A stretch of 36,313 bases of DNA from an uncultured Bacteroidales bacterium. Lineage in GTDB: Bacteria; Bacteroidota; Bacteroidia; Bacteroidales; Paludibacteraceae. Made by a program: the position numbers and the translations under genes. The stretch's first letter is position 1. Every line of letters begins with the position of its first letter. Below the pieces are notes generated by a model. It was not told the DNA's origin. It ran no database searches and saw nothing but the letters and a program-made list of their open reading frames with translations. Shown here one piece after another: positions 1 to 7,858 of this stretch. Location: positions 1-36,313 of the forward strand of contig CALZOG010000013.1 of assembly GCA_945827635.1 (NCBI GenBank). The letters run 5' to 3'.

Positions 1-1
1 G

Positions 2-75
2 CGCTCCCTCTAGGACTTGAACCTAGGACCCCCTGATTAACAGTCAGATGCTCTAACCGACTGAGCTAAGGAAGC
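2..75 (-). tRNA. tRNA-Asn (anticodon GTT)
   Basis: Read on the minus strand, the sequence folds as a standard cloverleaf. The acceptor stem GCTTCCT pairs with AGGGAGC (one G-U), the D-arm carries AGCTCAGTCGGTTAGAGC, the anticodon loop is CTGTTAA with anticodon GTT, and the T-arm carries GGTTCAAGTCC. The discriminator base is G and CCA is not encoded. A Bacteroidota promoter lies 20 bp upstream. The plus-strand kinase gene starts about 105 bp away on the other side. Confidence 0.95.
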
Positions 76-94
76 ATTTTGCTCAAAGCGACTG

Positions 95-126
95 CAAAGA
101 TACGACATTTTTTTGATATATGCAAA
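95..126 (-). promoter_or_regulatory. Promoter of tRNA-Asn
   Basis: On the minus strand a TTTG box (123-126) is followed after exactly 20 bp by TATCTTTG (95-102). This matches the Bacteroidota primary sigma consensus TTTG-N19-21-TAnnTTTG. Transcription should begin near 88, just ahead of the tRNA. Confidence 0.75.
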
Positions 127-180
127 TTTTTTGCACAAAAAAATACATAATATAGCAAAAACAACAACAATTTGTAATAT

Positions 181-1182
181 ATGAAACGCATTTTAGGTTT
201 AGGAAACGCCCTAACGGACATGTTGATGCAGGTGTCGGAAGACGATCTGCGCGAGCTTAACCTGCCCAAGGGTAGTATGAATCTTATCTCCATGGAGCAA
301 GCGCGTGCTATCCAGTTGCGTTTTGCCTCGGTCCGCAAACACATGGTGGCAGGCGGCTCGGCGGCAAACACGATTGCAACAATTGCGCAGTTGGGCGGCA
401 AGGCGGCTTTCATCGGCAAGATAGGTGCCGACGAGGTGGGCGAGTTCTATCGCGATGACATGGTGAAGAATGGTGTCAAACCTTTGCTGCTGACCCATCC
501 GCAACTGATGTCCGGCTGCTCAATCGTGCTTATCACGCCGGACGGCGAGCGGACGTTTGCCACGTACCTCGGTGCATCAGCGGAGATGACTGCGGACGAT
601 ATAACCAAAGAGGCGTTTGTAGGGTACGATATTTTCCACATCGAGGGATATATGGTTCAGAATCACGAGTTGATAGAGAAAGCTATCCGCCTGGCGCGTG
701 AGTCAGGATGTATGGTCAGCCTTGATTTAGCGTCATACAACGTGGTTAACGAGAATCACTGCTTCCTCAAGGAGCTGATCCGCCAGTATGTGGATATCGT
801 GTTTGCCAACGAGGATGAAAGTTTTGCCTACACGCATCTCAATCCTGAAGAGAGTGTCGCCAAGATTGCAAACGAGGTGGACATAGCTGTAGTCAAGGTC
901 GGTAAACGCGGCTCGTACGTACAACAGGGCGACCAGCGTTACCATATAGGTGCTATCACTACCTCCTGCACCGACTCCACGGGTGCAGGCGACCTGTATG
1001 CCGGTGGGTTTCTGCACGCGCTGGCTGATGGGTTTGATATTCACAAGTGCGGTGAGATCGGTACGATTGCTGCTGGACGGGTAGTGGAGGTGATCGGCAC
1101 CAAACTGACCGAGGAGAACTGGGATGAGATTCGTCGTATATGTGCCCTCTATCGCGGCTTCATGATGAAATATACAATCTGA
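181..1182 (+). CDS. PfkB-family sugar/nucleoside kinase (adenosine kinase-like)
   Basis: A 333-residue kinase of the PfkB/ribokinase fold, which transfers phosphate from ATP to a sugar or nucleoside hydroxyl in the cytoplasm. The substrate-side signature GGSAANT lies near residue 60 and the anion-hole/catalytic signature DSTGAGD near 265-271, with D271 as the expected catalytic base. The N-terminus (GLGNALTD) and length resemble the adenosine kinase-like branch found in Bacteroidota rather than the fructokinase at 6295, so I do not assign it to fructose metabolism. The ATG at 181 is the natural start. The plsC gene begins 17 bp after its stop, so the two are probably cotranscribed. The true substrate cannot be read from sequence. 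Confidence 0.85.
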   Translation: MKRILGLGNALTDMLMQVSEDDLRELNLPKGSMNLISMEQARAIQLRFASVRKHMVAGGSAANTIATIAQLGGKAAFIGKIGADEVGEFYRDDMVKNGVKPLLLTHPQLMSGCSIVLITPDGERTFATYLGASAEMTADDITKEAFVGYDIFHIEGYMVQNHELIEKAIRLARESGCMVSLDLASYNVVNENHCFLKELIRQYVDIVFANEDESFAYTHLNPEESVAKIANEVDIAVVKVGKRGSYVQQGDQRYHIGAITTSCTDSTGAGDLYAGGFLHALADGFDIHKCGEIGTIAAGRVVEVIGTKLTEENWDEIRRICALYRGFMMKYTI

Positions 1183-1199
1183 AATTCTAAATTTGAGAC

Positions 1200-1928
1200 A
1201 TGAAGACAATCATTAAAATTCTGTATCGCATTTATCAGTTGCTGATAGCGTTACCGTTGTTTGCGCTGATAACCATATTCACGGCTATCACCACGATCAT
1301 CTTTCAGCACTGGCGTAACAGCTGGTGGCTGCATGACATCCAGGCGTTCTGGTCGCGTTCGTTCTATTACCTGCTGCTCTTGCCGGTACGTGTAACCGGA
1401 CTGGAGAACATCGACAGCCACACCTCTTACGTCTTTGTAGCTAACCATCAATCGATGGCGGATGTGTTCCTTATCTACGGTTGGCTGCCTGTGATCTTCA
1501 AGTGGCTGATGAAGGCGGAACTGCGCAAAGTGCCGTTCATAGGTTCGGGCTGCAAGGCTGCCGGACATATCTTTGTCAAGCGTGGCAATACGGCTGCGGC
1601 TCTCCAGTCGTTGCAGGAGGCGGAACGCGTGCTGCATGACGGTGTGTGTACGGTAATCTTTCCGGAAGGTACGCGCTCCGAGAACGGACAGGTAGGCCGC
1701 TTCAAGCGTGGCGCATTGCAGATAGCGCTCGACCTGAAATTGCCGATTGTACCGATATCGCTTTCCGGCTGCTACGAGGTGATGAACCGTCACGAGGTGT
1801 TTGCCAATTATCACCCCGTACACATGCATATCGGCAAGCCGATAGATATATCCACCCTTGCCGAAGAGAGTATCCCTACGGCTATCGAACAACTGCGTGA
1901 GGCAGTGATAGAAGGGATGGATAAGTAA
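1200..1928 (+). CDS. plsC: 1-acyl-sn-glycerol-3-phosphate acyltransferase
   Basis: A 242-residue membrane-bound acyltransferase that acylates lysophosphatidic acid to phosphatidic acid in phospholipid synthesis. A hydrophobic N-terminal segment (about residues 5-30) anchors it to the membrane. The family motif NHQSMAD is at 82-88, with H83 and D88 as the catalytic pair, and the substrate-binding motif FPEGTRS is near 154-160. The length is typical of bacterial PlsC. It sits between a PfkB kinase and the first PUL regulator, which begins about 20 bp after its stop; this may simply be the edge of the PUL. Related lyso-ornithine-lipid acyltransferases share these motifs, so the exact acceptor is inferred. 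Confidence 0.9.
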   Translation: MKTIIKILYRIYQLLIALPLFALITIFTAITTIIFQHWRNSWWLHDIQAFWSRSFYYLLLLPVRVTGLENIDSHTSYVFVANHQSMADVFLIYGWLPVIFKWLMKAELRKVPFIGSGCKAAGHIFVKRGNTAAALQSLQEAERVLHDGVCTVIFPEGTRSENGQVGRFKRGALQIALDLKLPIVPISLSGCYEVMNRHEVFANYHPVHMHIGKPIDISTLAEESIPTAIEQLREAVIEGMDK

Positions 1929-1947
1929 CATGATCTACCCCATATCC

Positions 1948-3447
1948 ATGCGAAACACATTTGTATTTACTATTATTCTGCTTTGTTGTATAGGGTGCCA
2001 TCGTCAGCCCGAGTACCGCATTGGCGTCAGCCAGTGTCTCGATGACGCTTGGCGGCAGAAGATGAACGAGGAGATGGAGCGCGAACTGCTTCTTCACCCC
2101 GATATACGCATGTACAAGCGTATTGCGTACGGCAGCAACGAGTTGCAGTGTGCGCAGATTGACAGTTTTATCAGCGAGCGTGTCAACCTGCTCATTGTCA
2201 GTCCGAACGAGGCTGAGGAGGTCAAACCTGCCGTCACGCGTGCGTACCGCGCAGGTATACCTGTTATAGTTGCCGACCGGCGCGTCACCGGCGATGAGTG
2301 GACGGCGTTTATCGGTGGTGACAACTACCGAGTAGGCGAACTGATGGCAGAATGGGTGGCTACGGTACAATCGGAAAATTCACAAGCCGGCAAACACGGA
2401 TCACTCCATGTGCTGGAGGTCGCCGGTTTACCCGGCTCAACGCCTGCAACCTTGCGCCACAATGGTATGATGGATAAGTTGACTGAACTGTGTGGTGAAC
2501 ACGTTCCAGAGGTGCAAACCGTGTTAGGCGAGTGGATGAAGGAGGACGCCTATCGTATGGTGACGGAGTATCTGGCGGAGCATAAGGATGTGGATATTAT
2601 TGTTGCGCAGAACGATTTGATGGCTATTGGTGCATCGGAGGCCGTGCGTGCCAATAGCAGTTACGGCGCAGGCAGTGTGCGTATAATGGGCGTGGATGGT
2701 ATAATGCCCGGCTTGCAGGCGATCATCGACGGAGTGATTGAGTGTACCGCTACCTATCAGTCGCGTGGCGATATGGTGATCGAGACTGCGGCACATATAC
2801 TTGCCGGCGAACCGTTTGTGCGCGACACGATCATCGAGACAACGATGATCGACGCTACTGCCGCATACGCCTTGCTTATGCAGCACGAGGCGCGACTGCA
2901 TGACTTGCAGACCCTGCACATCGTGCAACTGCGGTCGGATAATCTCTGGCAACAGATGCGCTCCGGCCGGCGCAGACTGATCACAATCATCATATTCTTC
3001 TTTCTGCTGCTGGTAGTAGCAATCGTGGCACTGCTGTATATGCTTACCCATCTGAAGACGGAGATCAGGCGGGATATCCTGCCGCAACTCGAGGAGGTGG
3101 AGCAAACCCTGGAGACTATCCAACTCAGCCAGCGCGATATAGCGTTTGGCGAACGGATGAAGCAGATTGTGGACGATCATCTCACCGATCCGAACCTGAA
3201 TGTGGAGTTCCTGAGCAGCAGCCTGAGGCTGAGCCGTACGCAGATCTTCCGCCGTGTCAAGACCGTGGCGGGCAAAGGACCGCTTGAGTTCATCCGCGAG
3301 CGCCGACTGCTCCGCGCCGACGAATTGTTACGCACCACGGATATGACGGTTCAGCAGGTGGCTCTCGAACTATGCTTCTCCAGCCCGGGATATTTCACCA
3401 AGTGTTACAAGGATTATTTTGGTCATTTGCCCAGCGAGCGAAAATAA
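1948..3447 (+). CDS. Membrane-spanning sugar sensor: periplasmic binding domain + TM + AraC DNA-binding domain (regulator 1)
   Basis: A likely one-component transcription regulator of the fructan PUL. I start it at the ATG at 1948, which gives 499 residues with an immediate hydrophobic signal and lipobox-like end (CIGC, C17); the upstream in-frame ATG at 1930 adds six polar residues. Residues about 22-330 form a type-1 periplasmic sugar-binding domain (GVSQC, AGIPVIVADRR, GGDNYR, AQNDLMAIG). A single transmembrane helix follows at about 344-366, then a likely coiled-coil linker (about 370-400) and an AraC-type HTH domain (about 405-499; LRLSRTQIFRRVK, CFSSPGYFTKCY). Bacteroides fructan loci normally use a hybrid two-component sensor with this periplasmic domain; kinase and receiver domains are absent here. 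Regulator 2 at 18302-19789 is a close paralog. The operator and promoter of the GH32 operon start about 25 bp after its stop. Confidence 0.85.
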   Translation: MRNTFVFTIILLCCIGCHRQPEYRIGVSQCLDDAWRQKMNEEMERELLLHPDIRMYKRIAYGSNELQCAQIDSFISERVNLLIVSPNEAEEVKPAVTRAYRAGIPVIVADRRVTGDEWTAFIGGDNYRVGELMAEWVATVQSENSQAGKHGSLHVLEVAGLPGSTPATLRHNGMMDKLTELCGEHVPEVQTVLGEWMKEDAYRMVTEYLAEHKDVDIIVAQNDLMAIGASEAVRANSSYGAGSVRIMGVDGIMPGLQAIIDGVIECTATYQSRGDMVIETAAHILAGEPFVRDTIIETTMIDATAAYALLMQHEARLHDLQTLHIVQLRSDNLWQQMRSGRRRLITIIIFFFLLLVVAIVALLYMLTHLKTEIRRDILPQLEEVEQTLETIQLSQRDIAFGERMKQIVDDHLTDPNLNVEFLSSSLRLSRTQIFRRVKTVAGKGPLEFIRERRLLRADELLRTTDMTVQQVALELCFSSPGYFTKCYKDYFGHLPSERK

Positions 3448-3472
3448 TTGTATTACGTGCGCCGTATTCCAA

Positions 3473-3535
3473 AAATGTTGCAAAATATACAACAATTGTT
3501 GCATTGAAACATGAGTGGTATATTTTGCAACATTT
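3473..3535 (+). promoter_or_regulatory. Operator: perfect 18-bp inverted repeat ahead of the GH32 operon
   Basis: The arms at 3473-3490 (AAATGTTGCAAAATATAC) and 3518-3535 are perfect inverted repeats, 27 bp apart. A 12-bp palindrome CAACAATTGTTG (3490-3501) sits in the spacer. The region 3469-3571 aligns without gaps to the region ahead of susC (about 83 of 103 positions by hand count), including a 29-bp block (3506-3534) with one difference. The right arm ends just before the -33 box, a placement typical of an activator site. The likely binder is the AraC domain of one or both PUL regulators (inferred). Confidence 0.75.
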
Positions 3536-3538
3536 ATA

Positions 3539-3570
3539 TTTGCGTATGTGGGCAAAATGTTGTACCTTTG
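3539..3570 (+). promoter_or_regulatory. Promoter of the GH32-permease-fructokinase operon
   Basis: TTTG (3539-3542), 20 bp, then TACCTTTG (3563-3570) is a full match to the Bacteroidota promoter. Transcription should start near 3577, giving a leader of about 30 nt before the ATG at 3607. Confidence 0.75.
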
Positions 3571-3606
3571 CATTGCCAAATCACAAAAACACAAAAATCC
3601 AATAGC

Positions 3607-5022
3607 ATGAAACAATCAACAATCACACTTTCTCTCTTCTTGTTCGTGGCACTGACCGCTTGCACTGTTCAGCCGTCTCGCCACGCAACCGACGAGCCGT
3701 TCCGATCGGTGTACCACCACTCACCGGCGCAGAACTGGATGAACGATCCCAATGGAATGTTTTACGATTCAGAGGCACCGTTGTGGCACCTCTATTATCA
3801 GTACAATCCCCACGGTACAACATGGGGACCGATGCACTGGGCGCATGCTACCTCAGCCGATCTGCTGACGTGGCAGGAGCAACCGGTAGCACTCTATCCT
3901 GACAGCCTCGGCACGATCTTCTCCGGCTCATGTGTGATCGACCGCGAGAACACAGCCGGATTTGGTGAGGGCGCGTTGGTGGCTATCTATACCCAATCCG
4001 AAGTGTGCGGTCAGCACCAGTCTATCGCTTACAGTTTTGACGGAGGACAAACCTTCACCAAGTATGAGGGTAATCCTGTACTCCGCGGCGATATAGCCGA
4101 TTTCCGCGACCCGAAGGTGTTCCGCGATGAGTTGACCAACCGCTGGGTGATGATTCTTGCCTGCCATCAGGAGGTGCGGTTCTACTCGTCGGCTGACTTG
4201 CGCGAGTGGCAATATGAGTCATCGTTCGGTGCCGGTTACGGTGCGCACGGCGGCGTTTGGGAGTGCCCGGATCTGATAAAGTTGGGTGAGAAATGGGTGT
4301 TGCTTCTTAATCTCAACCCGGGCGGCCCGTTCGGTGGCAGTGCCACGCAGTATTTCGTCGGCAACTGGGACGGTCACACGTTTACTTGCATCGACGAGCC
4401 TGCCGAGACCAAATGGCTGGATTATGGCAAGGATCACTACGCTACTGTTACCTGGTATAATGCCCCTGCTGGTCGTACGGTGGCTATCGGCTGGATGAGC
4501 AACTGGATGTACGCCAACCAACTGCCTACCGTGGCTTTCCGTTCGCAGAACACGATTGCACGCGACCTGTATCTCTATCGCGATGATGCGGGCGAGTACC
4601 GCGTAGGCGTTCAGCCTTCACCCGAATCGCTGGCTCTGAAGGGTAACAAGACTTCTTGTCTCGGTGATGCAGCTGTAGTTGAACTGTCGCTCTGCGGCGA
4701 GGAGAGCTCGGTAATCACGCTCAGCAACAACAAAGGCGAAAAGGTCGTTATGACCCTTGATGTACATGCGCAGACATTCAGTATGGATCGTACGGCGTCC
4801 GGCGACTGCTCCTTCTCGCTGGATTTTGCGGCACACACCGTTGCGCCTCTGTTCGTCAAGCAGGCTGTCAACCGTGTCACGCTGTTTATCGACCATTGCT
4901 CAATCGAGGCGTTCGGCACTGACGGTACGTGGGTTATGACGAACCTCGTGTTCCCGTCCGAACCCTATAACCATATTGATGTACAAGGCGGTACAGCCGA
5001 AATATATGATATTAATTTATAA
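3607..5022 (+). CDS. GH32 exo-fructosidase lipoprotein (levanase/inulinase/invertase type)
   Basis: A glycoside hydrolase family 32 enzyme that releases fructose from levan, inulin or sucrose-type fructosides. I use the ATG at 3607: the open frame reaches back to 3511, but that part overlaps the operator and promoter, whereas 3607 gives a proper lipoprotein signal (LTAC, C19). The protein has 471 residues. The five-bladed propeller carries the three catalytic motifs: WMNDPNG (44-50, nucleophile D47), FRDPK (about 166-170, transition-state stabiliser Asp) and WECPD (about 218-222, acid/base E219). A GH32-type beta-sandwich fills the C-terminus (ending around SIEAFGTDG). The protein is probably lipid-anchored, facing the periplasm or surface. 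Endo versus exo action and linkage specificity cannot be read from sequence. The permease follows after a 77-bp gap containing heptamer repeats. Confidence 0.93.
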   Translation: MKQSTITLSLFLFVALTACTVQPSRHATDEPFRSVYHHSPAQNWMNDPNGMFYDSEAPLWHLYYQYNPHGTTWGPMHWAHATSADLLTWQEQPVALYPDSLGTIFSGSCVIDRENTAGFGEGALVAIYTQSEVCGQHQSIAYSFDGGQTFTKYEGNPVLRGDIADFRDPKVFRDELTNRWVMILACHQEVRFYSSADLREWQYESSFGAGYGAHGGVWECPDLIKLGEKWVLLLNLNPGGPFGGSATQYFVGNWDGHTFTCIDEPAETKWLDYGKDHYATVTWYNAPAGRTVAIGWMSNWMYANQLPTVAFRSQNTIARDLYLYRDDAGEYRVGVQPSPESLALKGNKTSCLGDAAVVELSLCGEESSVITLSNNKGEKVVMTLDVHAQTFSMDRTASGDCSFSLDFAAHTVAPLFVKQAVNRVTLFIDHCSIEAFGTDGTWVMTNLVFPSEPYNHIDVQGGTAEIYDINL

Positions 5023-5032
5023 TCTCTTCTTT

Positions 5033-5081
5033 CGACTATCGACTATCGACTGTCGACTATCGACTATTGACTATTGACTAT
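5033..5081 (+). repeat. Seven-copy heptamer tandem repeat (CGACTAT)
   Basis: Seven units of 7 bp lie between the GH32 and permease genes: CGACTAT, CGACTAT, CGACTGT, CGACTAT, CGACTAT, TGACTAT, TGACTAT. The array ends 18 bp before the permease ATG, so copy-number slippage would alter the intercistronic spacing. Related heptamers occur at 11843-11877 and 19327-19350. Confidence 0.9.
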
Positions 5082-5099
5082 CTAACAAACACAATAATT

Positions 5100-6251
5100 A
5101 TGGAAAAGAAAACATCGTTCGGAGCACTGGCAGTGTGTATGTTGTGCTTCTTCACAATGGGCTTTGTTGACCTGGTGGGTATAGCCAGCAACTACGTCAA
5201 GGCGGATATCGGTCTTACCGACGCCCAGGCGAATATTATGCCCTCGCTGGTATTCTTCTGGTTTTTGATCTTCTCGGTACCAACGGGAATGTTGATGAAC
5301 AAGATTGGCAGGAAAAAGACTGTTCTGCTGTCTATCATAGTTACTGCTGTCGCACTGCTGCTGCCGTTGTGCGGCGAGAGCTATCCGCTTATCTTGTGTG
5401 CGTTCTCGCTCCTGGGTATAGGCAACGCGCTGATGCAGACCTCTCTCAATCCGCTGGTGAGTACGATCGTTCGTGGCGGTAACCTTTCGTCTACGCTTAC
5501 GTTCGGACAGTTCGTCAAGGCTATAGCCTCGTTCTGCGCGCCGCTGATAGCTGCGTGGGGTGCTACACACTTTGCCGGTGAGATCGGCTGGAAGATTCTC
5601 TTCCCTATCTACGGTTGCATCGCAGTTATAGCCGTGCTCGCGCTCGGGTTCACATCCATCGAGGAAGAGCCTGTCGCCAAAGGCAGCGGGTTCATCGAGT
5701 GCTTCCGGCTGCTGGGGCAACCGTTTATCCTGCTCTGCTTCTTGGGTATTATGTGCCACGTAGGTATTGATGTCGGCACGAACACTACTGCCCCGAAGAT
5801 CCTGATGGAGCGCCTGGGGATGGATCTGGCTGCTGCGGGTTTTGCTACCTCGTTGTACTTTATCTTCCGTACCATTGGTTGCCTCAGCGGTTCGGCTATC
5901 CTGCGTTATGTGCAGGAGAAGGTGTTCTTCGCCATCTCCGTAGCGATGATCGTGGCGGCTATGATCTTGCTGGGTGTTGGCGAGGCGAAGTGGGCGCTAT
6001 ATACAGGTATAGCTCTTGTAGGTTTCGGCAACAGCAACGTGTTCAGTATCTGTTTTGCGCAGGCGCTCAATCATGACCCCGAGCACAAGAACGAGATATC
6101 CGGACTGATGATCATGGGCCTGTTCGGCGGTACGGTCTTCCCGTTGTGTATGGGCTATATGTCCGACCTGATGGGCGTGGTAGGTGCGGTACTCGTGATG
6201 GCTGTAGGCGCCTTGTACCTCGCCGGATTCACACTGAAGATCAAGAAATAA
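5100..6251 (+). CDS. MFS sugar permease, probably fructose/proton symporter
   Basis: A 383-residue major facilitator superfamily transporter with about 12 predicted hydrophobic segments. The ATG at 5100 is chosen because it begins MEKKTSFGAL directly ahead of the first membrane segment; the open frame extends to 5067 but those residues come from the heptamer repeat. The loop between helices 2 and 3 carries an MFS-type basic motif (MNKIGRKKT, about 67-75). Its position between a GH32 enzyme and a fructokinase, matching the permease of the B. thetaiotaomicron fructan locus (BT1758), argues for uptake of fructose across the inner membrane. The substrate is inferred from context, not from residues. 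The fructokinase starts 43 bp downstream. Confidence 0.87.
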   Translation: MEKKTSFGALAVCMLCFFTMGFVDLVGIASNYVKADIGLTDAQANIMPSLVFFWFLIFSVPTGMLMNKIGRKKTVLLSIIVTAVALLLPLCGESYPLILCAFSLLGIGNALMQTSLNPLVSTIVRGGNLSSTLTFGQFVKAIASFCAPLIAAWGATHFAGEIGWKILFPIYGCIAVIAVLALGFTSIEEEPVAKGSGFIECFRLLGQPFILLCFLGIMCHVGIDVGTNTTAPKILMERLGMDLAAAGFATSLYFIFRTIGCLSGSAILRYVQEKVFFAISVAMIVAAMILLGVGEAKWALYTGIALVGFGNSNVFSICFAQALNHDPEHKNEISGLMIMGLFGGTVFPLCMGYMSDLMGVVGAVLVMAVGALYLAGFTLKIKK

Positions 6252-6294
6252 CCATGTATCAGCCAAACTTGGCTGATTAAAATAATCCAATAGT

Positions 6295-7197
6295 ATGAAA
6301 TACGTAGTAGGAATAGGCGAGGCATTGTTCGATTGCCTGCCTGAAGGCCGCAAACTTGGCGGTGCGCCCGCTAACTTTGCCTATCATGTCAGCCAGTTCG
6401 GTTTGAACGGCTGTGCTATCTCCGGCATCGGTGACGACGAGCTGGGCGAGGAGATTGTTGAAACGTTTGAGCGGGTTCGCCTCAATCATATCCTGCCCAA
6501 GGTGGAGCAACCTACGGGCACTGTCAAGGTCACTTTGGACAGCAAGGGCGTACCGCAGTACGATATCTGCCTGGGTGTGGCGTGGGACCATATACCTCTC
6601 ACAGCCGAGATGCTCGATGTAGCCCATCAGGCGGAGGCTATCTGCTTCGGCTCGCTGGCGCAGCGCTCCGAGGTCAGCCGCCGCACTATACATGCGTTCC
6701 TGGACGCAGCACCGATAGACGCTCTGCGCGTGTTCGATATCAATCTGCGCCAGCAGTGGTTCACCGCCGAGGTGATAGCCGAGAGCCTTAACCGCGCGAA
6801 TGTGCTGAAGATCAACGACGAGGAACTCGATGTTGTCGCTACCATGCTGCTGGGCGTGCCTACAGTGCCGGGCAAACTCATTGCCGAGGATGCCGACAAG
6901 ACACGTGCCGTATGCCGTGACCTGATTGCCAAGTACGACCTCAGGATGCTCATCCTCACCTGTGGTGCTATCGGTTCGTACGTGTTCACTGCCGATAGCG
7001 AGAGTTACGTGCAGACACCCAAGGTCAAAGTAGCTGATACCGTAGGCGCCGGTGACTCGTTCACGGCTACGTTTGTCGCGCAGATCCTGCTCGGCAAATC
7101 TATCCGCCAGGCGCATGAGAAAGCTGTTGCCGTTAGTGCGTTTGTCTGCACGCAGAACGGTGCTATGCCTGTGCTCCCCGACGAACAGAAGGCTTGA
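6295..7197 (+). CDS. Fructokinase (PfkB family)
   Basis: A 300-residue PfkB-family kinase predicted to phosphorylate fructose after uptake, feeding glycolysis. Visible signatures are GIGEALFDCLP at the N-terminus, LGGAPANFAYH (about 21-31, sugar binding; GGAPxN is typical of fructokinases), FDINLRQ (about 145-151) and DTVGAGDSF (about 248-256) with D254 as catalytic base. It is the last gene of the plus-strand fructan operon and is followed by a second in-frame stop and a strong hairpin terminator at 7268-7305. The equivalent gene in the B. thetaiotaomicron fructan PUL is BT1757. It is distinct from the PfkB kinase at 181. Confidence 0.92.
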   Translation: MKYVVGIGEALFDCLPEGRKLGGAPANFAYHVSQFGLNGCAISGIGDDELGEEIVETFERVRLNHILPKVEQPTGTVKVTLDSKGVPQYDICLGVAWDHIPLTAEMLDVAHQAEAICFGSLAQRSEVSRRTIHAFLDAAPIDALRVFDINLRQQWFTAEVIAESLNRANVLKINDEELDVVATMLLGVPTVPGKLIAEDADKTRAVCRDLIAKYDLRMLILTCGAIGSYVFTADSESYVQTPKVKVADTVGAGDSFTATFVAQILLGKSIRQAHEKAVAVSAFVCTQNGAMPVLPDEQKA

Positions 7198-7267
7198 TAA
7201 CCAAGCCCGAGGTGCCTGATACAGAAGCTCCTGCCGCAGAGTAAGAGCAATCAGACTATAAAGTCAG

Positions 7268-7305
7268 AAAAACCGGTTGTTGCATAACGCAGTAGCCGGT
7301 TTTTT
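7268..7305 (+). terminator. Rho-independent terminator of the GH32-permease-fructokinase operon
   Basis: The arms AAAAACCGG (7268-7276) and CCGGTTTTT (7296-7304) form a stem over a 19-nt loop, with the T-run extending to 7305. It lies 71 bp after the fructokinase stop. Confidence 0.75.
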
Positions 7306-7333
7306 GTTGTATGTCCGATAAACAGGGCAATGG

Positions 7334-7410
7334 AGCGGAGAAAGAGGAAAAGGGGTCAACAATTAACAACAATTAACAACAATTTGCGAAAGAGGAAAGG
7401 GTGGTCAACC
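7334..7410. repeat. Imperfect direct duplication with AACAATTAACAA units
   Basis: Two related A/G-rich blocks (about 7334-7360 and 7386-7410; both contain AAAGAGGAAA and GGTCAAC) flank a stretch of about 2.5 copies of the 12-mer AACAATTAACAA (about 7358-7385). The reading frame across it is lysine/arginine-rich low-complexity and not convincing as a protein. Confidence 0.6.
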
Positions 7411-7485
7411 ATACAGCGAAGCAGATCGTTCGAGCAACGCGAGAAAAGAAAAACAACAAAGAAAAAAGAACCAAAAAAGAAAATA

Positions 7486-7609
7486 AAAAAAGAAAAGCCT
7501 TGCCTTGCCATGCCTATAAATAGCCATGCCAAGTCAAGCGAGGCAAGGCAAGGCGAGGCAATCTAACTTGGATGAACTGATGGCGAGGCAAGGCGAGGCT
7601 TTTCTTTTT
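7486..7609. repeat. Long inverted repeat of GCCTTGCC/GGCAAGGC units
   Basis: The left arm 7486-7514 (A-run, GAAAAGCCTTGCCTTGCC) is nearly the reverse complement of 7582-7609 (GGCGAGGCAAGGCGAGGC then TTTTCTTTTT). A second copy of the right-arm motif sits at 7538-7560, so two alternative hairpins could form. The T-rich end could act as a terminator on the plus strand and the mirrored A-run gives the same on the minus strand. No protein is supported here. Confidence 0.65.
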
Positions 7610-7858
7610 GGAAAGGATATTATGGAAACGAACACATTTGGTTACATCTGGGCTCTGCTCGATCCGCTAACAACCATTATCAACAATAATTGCAAATGAT
7701 ATTTATGTAGTACGATAAGCCCTCGACAAGACTACGATAAGACCACGAGGAAAGCGGCCAAAACGGAGTATAGACCGGCTGCGCCTGACAGAAGACAGAC
7801 CGCTGCGCTGACAGAAGACAGACCGGCGGAATACCGCCGCGAATAGGTCGGACGGCGC

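Larger units (their letters stand above)
7306..7858. other. Gene-poor junction between the two converging fructan operons
   Basis: Besides the repeats listed separately, this stretch holds an ATG at 7622 opening a 25-codon frame (to 7699) with no recognisable similarity, and a 23-bp tandem repeat in which CTGACAGAAGACAGACCG occurs at 7785-7802 and 7808-7825. The frame of the HTH protein at 7859 stays open upstream through this repeat except for a TAG at 7844, so the segment may be the decayed front part of that gene. Confidence 0.5.

Noticed and set aside
3511..3606. N-terminal extension of the first GH32 protein
   Set aside because: It would be translated from operator and promoter DNA and would bury the lipoprotein signal; the ATG at 3607 is right.
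5033..5081. Repeat array as a CRISPR
   Set aside because: Units are 7 bp in direct tandem with no spacers; no cas genes are present in the window.
7330..7566. Open frame of 78 codons
   Set aside because: Lys/Arg low-complexity translation of repeat DNA with no family, overlapping an inverted repeat; treated as non-coding.
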